Below are positions 35,395-40,520 of a stretch of 40,520 nucleotides of DNA, piece by piece. How positions within the stretch are numbered: the stretch's first letter is position 1; each line of letters begins with the position of its first letter. The notes under the pieces are model-generated. The model did no database searches and was not told the origin of the DNA. It was given only the letters and a program-made list of their open reading frames with translations. The DNA comes from Dehalococcoidia bacterium (GTDB lineage: Bacteria; Chloroflexota; Dehalococcoidia; Lucifugimonadales; SHYF01). Made by a program: the position numbers and the translations under genes. The stretch covers positions 1 to 40,520 of the forward strand of contig JAUSCR010000116.1 of the NCBI GenBank assembly GCA_030651175.1, given 5' to 3'.

Positions 35395-35970
35395 GTGAGA
35401 ACAGTTGCTATAACAAGGCGGCGCATCGCCACGCGGCGCATTGATGTCCAGGTGTTTCCGGCATTTCGCCGGCAGCTCACCGTGCCCTGGCTACGCCGAG
35501 TGGCGAAGGAGGCGCTGGCTGCCGGGGCCTCCTCTGCTCCTGGCGAGGACACACCCAGAGCCGCCTACCGCAGCCTGAGCCTGGTCATAGCCGATGACGC
35601 CACCATCCTGCGACTGAACCGCGACTACCGCGGCCTGAACGAAACCACCGATGTCCTGGCCTTCGCCTCGGACCACGCCGGTGAGTACGAAGGCGATGGC
35701 ACACCTCCGCCTTCCGAAAGTAACGAACAATTCATCACCGCTCCTGAAGAGGAGGGGTTTGCAGGCGAGGTCATTGTCTCCTATCCCCAGTGCCTCCGTC
35801 AGGCCGCCGAGCATGGCCATTCCGCATCCCAAGAGCTGGCACTCCTGATCACGCACGGCGTGCTGCACCTGCTGGGATATGACCATGCCACACCGGAGGA
35901 GGAGCAGGCGATGAATGCCAGGACGCAAACAGCCCTTGCGACGCTGGGTTTGGCCGAGGTGGTCCAGTGA
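35395..35970 (+). CDS. ybeY: endoribonuclease YbeY (rRNA maturation factor)
   Basis: LNRDYRGLNETTDVLAFA...GEVIVSYPQCLRQA...LITHGVLHLLGYDHATPEEEQAM (HGxLHLxGYDH); start uncertain. Confidence 0.94.
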   Translation: MRTVAITRRRIATRRIDVQVFPAFRRQLTVPWLRRVAKEALAAGASSAPGEDTPRAAYRSLSLVIADDATILRLNRDYRGLNETTDVLAFASDHAGEYEGDGTPPPSESNEQFITAPEEEGFAGEVIVSYPQCLRQAAEHGHSASQELALLITHGVLHLLGYDHATPEEEQAMNARTQTALATLGLAEVVQ

Positions 35971-37676
35971 CCAACCAGGTCTACTACCGCCGGTGGAGAC
36001 CCCAGCGACTGGCTGACCTGGTGGGACAGGAGCCTGTGGCCCGCACCCTGAAACAGGCCATCCTCAGGAAGCGGATAGCCCACGCCTATCTGTTCTGCGG
36101 CCCCAGGGGCACGGGCAAGACAAGCACGGCCAGGATCATGGCGAAGGCTGTCAACTGCCTGAATCCCCAGGACGGCGAGCCATGCAACGCCTGCCGCCTT
36201 TGCCAGGCCGTCAACGAAGGTCGTGCCCTGGACCTGGTGGAGATAGACGCCGCCAGCAACCGCGGTATAGACGAGGTCAGGAGCATCCGGGAGAAGGTGA
36301 ACTACGCCCCTGCCGAAGGCGCATACAAGGTCTACGTCCTGGACGAAGCCCACATGCTCACCGATGCCGCCGCCGATGCCCTCCTGAAGACACTGGAGGA
36401 GCCGCCGGCCCACGTCATATTCATCCTGGCCACCACGGAACCCCATAAGCTTCCCGGCACCATTGTCTCCCGCTGCCAGCGGTACGACTTCCACCGCATC
36501 ACGCCGGCGGCCATGGCCGAGCGGCTGGCGCAAATATGTCAGGCGGAGGGCATCGTCGCTGACCCTGCCGCATTGCATGCCCTGGCCCGCAACGCCGCAG
36601 GAAGCCTCCGGGACGCGGAGAACCTACTGGAGCGGGCCGTCACATCCCTTGGGACTCCCCTGGGACTGGAGCAGGTGCGACTGCTCTTGGGGCTGGCCAG
36701 CGAAGAGCGCGTCCGTGCCCTGGTGGGCCACATCCTGCACGGGCGGGTCCCTCTGGCCCTGACACTGCTCAACGCCATGGCCGCCGAAGGACTGGACCTG
36801 CGCCAGCTTCACCGGCAGATGGTGGACGAGCTACGGGAGCTTCTTCTACTCAAGTCCGGCGCTCCCGAGATGGTGCCCCAGGCAGAGGAGGTGTTGCGGG
36901 AACAGTCCGCCCTCATAGCCCAGGTAACTTTGGATCGCCTGCTCCACACCATGAGACTCATGGGCCAGGTCAACTTCCGCAACGATACGCCCACATCTCT
37001 TCCCCTGGAGCTGGCGATGATAGAAGCGGCCCAGGGCGATGCCCCCAGGGAGAGCAGCGCCTCTAACGCGGCTCGTCCTGCCACTGGCGGCATGGCAGCC
37101 GCATCATCGTCTGTGGCGTCTGCGGCCCGCCGTCCCACTGCCAGTGCGCCAGCGGCACAGCAGGCGGCTCGCCGGCCCGTGCCAGCGGCTCCATCGGCCC
37201 GCTCTCAGCCTCCCGCTGCTCCGGCGCCATCCCCACTTCCACCAACGCCATCTCCGGAGGCAAGTCCGGCCAGGGCGCAAACCAGCTCTGACCCAGCGGT
37301 TCGCCTGGAACAGGAGTGGGATGGTATCATCAGGACGCTGAGTCGGCTGAGTCGCCAGAAATATCGCAGGTTTAACCCGGGTGCCCTGCTCCGCAATTGC
37401 CGCCAGCGCCGCCTGGAGGGCGATACCCTGGCCCTGGAGTTTACTCACCGCAACTACATGGAGCGCATGAAAGAGGAGATGGACAATCCGGAGAGCCGCC
37501 GGAATGTTCTGGATGCGATAATCGCCGCCCTAGGTATCACCACTCCTCTGAACCTAACGTACACAGCTCCCAACGGGCCGGATAGCACCGATAAGCCCCG
37601 TCAAAGCCCGCTGGTGCAAGCCGCTCTGGGAATGGGTGGTAAGATATTGGAAGAAGCCGAGGAGCGTCATGAATAG
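35967..37676 (+). CDS. dnaX: DNA polymerase III subunit gamma/tau
   Basis: YYRRWRPQRLADLVGQEPVARTLKQAI...AYLFCGPRGTGKTSTARIMAKAVNC; GTG start overlaps ybeY stop. Confidence 0.96.
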   Translation: MTNQVYYRRWRPQRLADLVGQEPVARTLKQAILRKRIAHAYLFCGPRGTGKTSTARIMAKAVNCLNPQDGEPCNACRLCQAVNEGRALDLVEIDAASNRGIDEVRSIREKVNYAPAEGAYKVYVLDEAHMLTDAAADALLKTLEEPPAHVIFILATTEPHKLPGTIVSRCQRYDFHRITPAAMAERLAQICQAEGIVADPAALHALARNAAGSLRDAENLLERAVTSLGTPLGLEQVRLLLGLASEERVRALVGHILHGRVPLALTLLNAMAAEGLDLRQLHRQMVDELRELLLLKSGAPEMVPQAEEVLREQSALIAQVTLDRLLHTMRLMGQVNFRNDTPTSLPLELAMIEAAQGDAPRESSASNAARPATGGMAAASSSVASAARRPTASAPAAQQAARRPVPAAPSARSQPPAAPAPSPLPPTPSPEASPARAQTSSDPAVRLEQEWDGIIRTLSRLSRQKYRRFNPGALLRNCRQRRLEGDTLALEFTHRNYMERMKEEMDNPESRRNVLDAIIAALGITTPLNLTYTAPNGPDSTDKPRQSPLVQAALGMGGKILEEAEERHE

Positions 37677-37974
37677 GAATCTGATCCGTCAAGCCCAAGA
37701 GCTACAGCAACGCCTTGCCAAGGCCCAGGAAGCCCTGGAGCATGAGACTGTGGAAGGCACCTCAGGAGGAGGCGCTGTGAAAGTTGTAGTTAACGGGAAG
37801 CAGAAGGCGCAGTCCGTGAAGATAGACCCAGAGGCGGTGGACCCCCAGGACGTGGGTATGCTGGAAGACCTGGTGCTGGCCGCAGTGAACGACGCCATGG
37901 ACAAGGCGCAGGAGCTGGCCGCAAAGCGCATGAGCGCCATCACCGGCGGCATGAAGATACCGGGGCTGATGTAA
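37669..37974 (+). CDS. ybaB: YbaB/EbfC-family nucleoid-associated protein
   Basis: MNRNLIRQAQELQQRLAKAQEALEHETVEGTSGGGAVKVVVNGKQKAQSVKIDPEAVDPQDVGMLEDLVLAAVNDA. Confidence 0.95.
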   Translation: MNRNLIRQAQELQQRLAKAQEALEHETVEGTSGGGAVKVVVNGKQKAQSVKIDPEAVDPQDVGMLEDLVLAAVNDAMDKAQELAAKRMSAITGGMKIPGLM

Positions 37975-37998
37975 TTCTCATAAGGCAACCCATTCACC

Positions 37999-38871
37999 AT
38001 GACCACGCTAGCCACTCTGGAATACGCTCCGATAGAGCTTGCCCAGTCCTCCATCTCGGAAGAGCTAAGCAAGCTTAAGCCGCGGAGGTCTTCAAAGCAT
38101 GGCGCTGCGCTGTTTGAGGCGTTACAGTCGGCAGATGTTAGCATTGAGGAGCTACGTTCTCTTTTGCATGATCCTGCAACAGCCCAACTGCCTGCCCATA
38201 TCCAAGGGCTTGCATGGGCTCTGTTTGGCTACGCTCTAGACCGAGAAGGGTTACATGCAGAAGTGTTGGAGGCCTTTGAGCGGGCCACAGAGCTACGGCC
38301 TGAGTACCCAGATGCCCACTTCAACCGAGGCATGGTTCTGGGGCAAATGGGCCGCTACCAGGAGGCCATAGAGGCCTTTGAGTGGTACAGTCAGCTACGC
38401 CCCGATGACCCAGAAGCCCCATTCAATCGTGGCGTGGCTCTAGCGCAACTAGGCCGTTATCAGGAGGCGCTGGAGGCCCTGGAGCGAGTGTACCCTTTGA
38501 GGCGTACATCATCGGCCGTTGGGCAAGGAATCTACTTGGCAGCATCATACATATCCCTCATGTTCGGTCTCGCTGCCCTCAAACGCCGCTGGTTACCGGA
38601 CTATGAGAAAGCCACCGATGCCTTTATCAAGTGGCGTGCCCGTGCCCGCCGGGACAAGCAAACGGCGGCTTTCAAGCAGGCCGTAGAAGAGGTCAAAAAC
38701 GGGCTTCCAAAGGAAGATATTGAGACGTTTGAAGACTTCATGTTGGGCGTTAGGCTGATGTCCATTCGAGACCCATTCAAAGGATGGAAAGCCCTGGGGA
38801 AAGAGATTAGCAAGGACTGGCCTAAAGACGTATCTGCTGTGGAAGCAGTCCGCGAGCAGCGCCGATGGTAG
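37999..38871 (+). CDS. tetratricopeptide repeat protein
   Basis: Tandem TPR units: FERATELRPEYPDAHFNRGMVLGQMGRYQEAIEAFEWYSQLRPDDPEAPFNRGVALAQLGRYQEALEALERV. Confidence 0.88.
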   Translation: MTTLATLEYAPIELAQSSISEELSKLKPRRSSKHGAALFEALQSADVSIEELRSLLHDPATAQLPAHIQGLAWALFGYALDREGLHAEVLEAFERATELRPEYPDAHFNRGMVLGQMGRYQEAIEAFEWYSQLRPDDPEAPFNRGVALAQLGRYQEALEALERVYPLRRTSSAVGQGIYLAASYISLMFGLAALKRRWLPDYEKATDAFIKWRARARRDKQTAAFKQAVEEVKNGLPKEDIETFEDFMLGVRLMSIRDPFKGWKALGKEISKDWPKDVSAVEAVREQRRW

Positions 38872-39284
38872 AAGAAGTGGTGGTGGATGCTAGCGTTCTT
38901 GTAGCCTCTTTTCTTGATTATGAGGACAAGCATGTCGAAGCGTTGGAGTACATCAGGCTGTTGGAGGCTGGTGACTACCTTTTTCATCTGCCACGCTTGG
39001 CGTTGGTAGAGACACTAGCTGCCGTCAACCGTAGAGCACAGCGCAGAAGCCCCATTTACGTGTTGCGAGCCAAGGCTTACTTTGAACAGTGGCAGGCTGA
39101 GGGGAAGATTGCCTTCTACGACATGGAAGAGAGTAGAGCCAGGCGCGCCGTGGATGTCGCTCTAAGGGACCGTCTCCGTGGTGCCGACGCCGTATACGCT
39201 GCGTTGGCCGAAGAGCTTGGTCTGGAATTGAAAACCTTTGACCAGGAGCAATCCCAGCGCTTTCAAGGGCGAGTCTCGTCATGA
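38865..39284 (+). CDS. PIN-domain protein (VapC-like ribonuclease fold)
   Basis: VVVDASVLVASFLDYEDKHVEALEYI...LALVETLAAVNRR...LRGADAVYAALAEELGLELKTFDQE: conserved acidic positions. Confidence 0.87.
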   Translation: MVEEVVVDASVLVASFLDYEDKHVEALEYIRLLEAGDYLFHLPRLALVETLAAVNRRAQRRSPIYVLRAKAYFEQWQAEGKIAFYDMEESRARRAVDVALRDRLRGADAVYAALAEELGLELKTFDQEQSQRFQGRVSS

Positions 39285-39895
39285 CCACGCACGACTTCCA
39301 TCCCACCGCTGCGCCAGTAGCCCGCCTGATAGAGGAGTTCCACAAGCTGCCGGGCATAGGCCCCAAGAGCGCCCAGCGCCTCACCTACCACCTGGTGCGC
39401 ATGCCTGCGGAGGAGGCCCGCGCCCTGGCCGAGGCTATCCTGGCGGTCAAGGAAAGGATCATACTCTGCTCTCAGTGCCAGAACCTCACGGAGGTTGACC
39501 CCTGCCCCATCTGCACCGACCCCAGCCGTGACCGCACCATCCTCTGCGTGCTGGAGGAGCCTCTGGACGTTTTGGCCCTGGAGCGTACCCGCTGCTACCA
39601 GGGGTTGTACCACGTGCTGCACGGAGCCATCTCGCCCATCAACGGCATAGGGGTCGAGGAGCTGAAGATCCGCGAGATGCTGGAGCGGCTGAGGGATGGC
39701 GTCGTGCAAGAGGTAGTGATGGCCACCAACCCCAATCTTGAAGGAGAGGCTACGGCAATGTACATCCAACGGCTGGTGTCGCCTCTGGTCAAACGGGTGA
39801 CGCGCCTGGCCAGGGGCCTGCCTGTGGGAGGCGACTTGGAGTATGCTGACCAGATGACCCTGACCCGGGCCATGCAGGGTCGCCAGGAGTTTTAG
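39281..39895 (+). CDS. recR: recombination protein RecR
   Basis: LPGIGPKSAQRLTYHLVRM; zinc finger CSQCQNLTEVDPCPIC; Toprim region CVLEEPLDVLALERT...YHVLHGAISPINGIG. Confidence 0.97.
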   Translation: MTTHDFHPTAAPVARLIEEFHKLPGIGPKSAQRLTYHLVRMPAEEARALAEAILAVKERIILCSQCQNLTEVDPCPICTDPSRDRTILCVLEEPLDVLALERTRCYQGLYHVLHGAISPINGIGVEELKIREMLERLRDGVVQEVVMATNPNLEGEATAMYIQRLVSPLVKRVTRLARGLPVGGDLEYADQMTLTRAMQGRQEF

Positions 39896-39896
39896 A

Positions 39897-40520
39897 GTGC
39901 CCAGGGTACGTATCTACAATACGGAGGCCATCGTTCTACGCGCCAGCCCTCTGGGCGAGGCGGACCGTCTTCTGACGCTCCTCACCCCAGGCCAGGGGAA
40001 GCTGCAAGCTACGGCGCGGGGCGTTAGAAAGCCCACCAGCAAGTTGGGCGGCCACCTGGACCTGTTGACTCGCTCCTCTCTGACTTTGGCCAAGGGGCGG
40101 AGCCTAGACACCGTTACTGGCGCCGAGGCTCAAGAGACCTTTCCATTGGTAAAAGGCAACCTGGAAAGGCTATCTAGGGCCATCTACCTGGCCGAGCTGG
40201 TGGATAGCTTCAGCCCTCTGGAAGCCCCCAGCCCGGCAGTGTACACGCTTTTTCTGGAGGGCCTGCGAGGGTTGGGGACCGAAACCGACTCGAACCTGCT
40301 TCTGCGCTACATGGAGCTTCAGCTACTGAGCCTTGCGGGTTTTCTCCCGGAGCTGCGATGGTGCGCGGAGTGTCACGGCCAACTGGCTCCTGCCCAGCAC
40401 CTCTGGAGTCCTGGGGTGGGAGGAGTGGTGTGCCCCGGCTGTAGTGCCTCTCATTCTGATGCTATCAACCTTTCCTTGAATGCCTTGAAGGTGCTGCGGT
40501 TTCTCTCCACCGCCACCGTA
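39897..40520 (+). CDS. recO: DNA repair protein RecO, 3' end outside window
   Basis: GTG start: VPRVRIYNTEAIVLRASPLGEADRLLTLLTPGQGKLQATARGVRKPTSKLGGHL...; Cys pairs CAEC and CPGC; open to window end. Confidence 0.9.
   Translation, partial: MPRVRIYNTEAIVLRASPLGEADRLLTLLTPGQGKLQATARGVRKPTSKLGGHLDLLTRSSLTLAKGRSLDTVTGAEAQETFPLVKGNLERLSRAIYLAELVDSFSPLEAPSPAVYTLFLEGLRGLGTETDSNLLLRYMELQLLSLAGFLPELRWCAECHGQLAPAQHLWSPGVGGVVCPGCSASHSDAINLSLNALKVLRFLSTATV

Noticed and set aside
35967-37676. Possible programmed frameshift in dnaX
   Set aside because: No A-rich slippery heptamer with appropriate structure was seen; the single frame covers a full gamma/tau-like protein.

Overview
This 40.5 kb window is gene-dense and mostly GC-rich. 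Its gene content looks like a Chloroflexota/Dehalococcoidia-type chromosome, but that taxonomic placement is inference only. Housekeeping genes present: aroF(partial)-aroH-trpA, a LonB-like protease, thpR, split transketolase, rplY/ctc, fmt, a dnaA homologue, obg, nadD, pyrE, npdG-like, yhhQ-like, selD, ybeY, dnaX, ybaB, recR and recO(partial). There is a sulfur cluster (Rrf2 - MoeB/ThiF - CysM - TusA - DsrE), plus a second cysteine synthase next to selD and a JAMM peptidase. Accessory content: a Doc-type toxin-antitoxin pair, an A+T-richer XRE / small protein / SAMHD1-like HD island, a TPR-PIN pair inside dnaX-ybaB-recR, and a secreted seven-repeat beta-propeller-like protein. Strongest observations: (1) selD was truncated in the ORF track. 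Its true frame starts at 28581 and reads through an in-frame TGA at codon 17, the catalytic Cys17 position of SelD, followed by a strong SECIS-like hairpin, so this is probably a selenocysteine-containing SelD. (2) A compact XRE-repressed HD-phosphohydrolase operon with overlapping divergent promoters and an operator-like dyad, which is a candidate defence system. (3) A DnaA homologue whose domain IV lacks the usual GRDHTTV-type signature. (4) A family of intergenic three-hairpin repeats. No rRNA, tRNA or CRISPR array was recognised.
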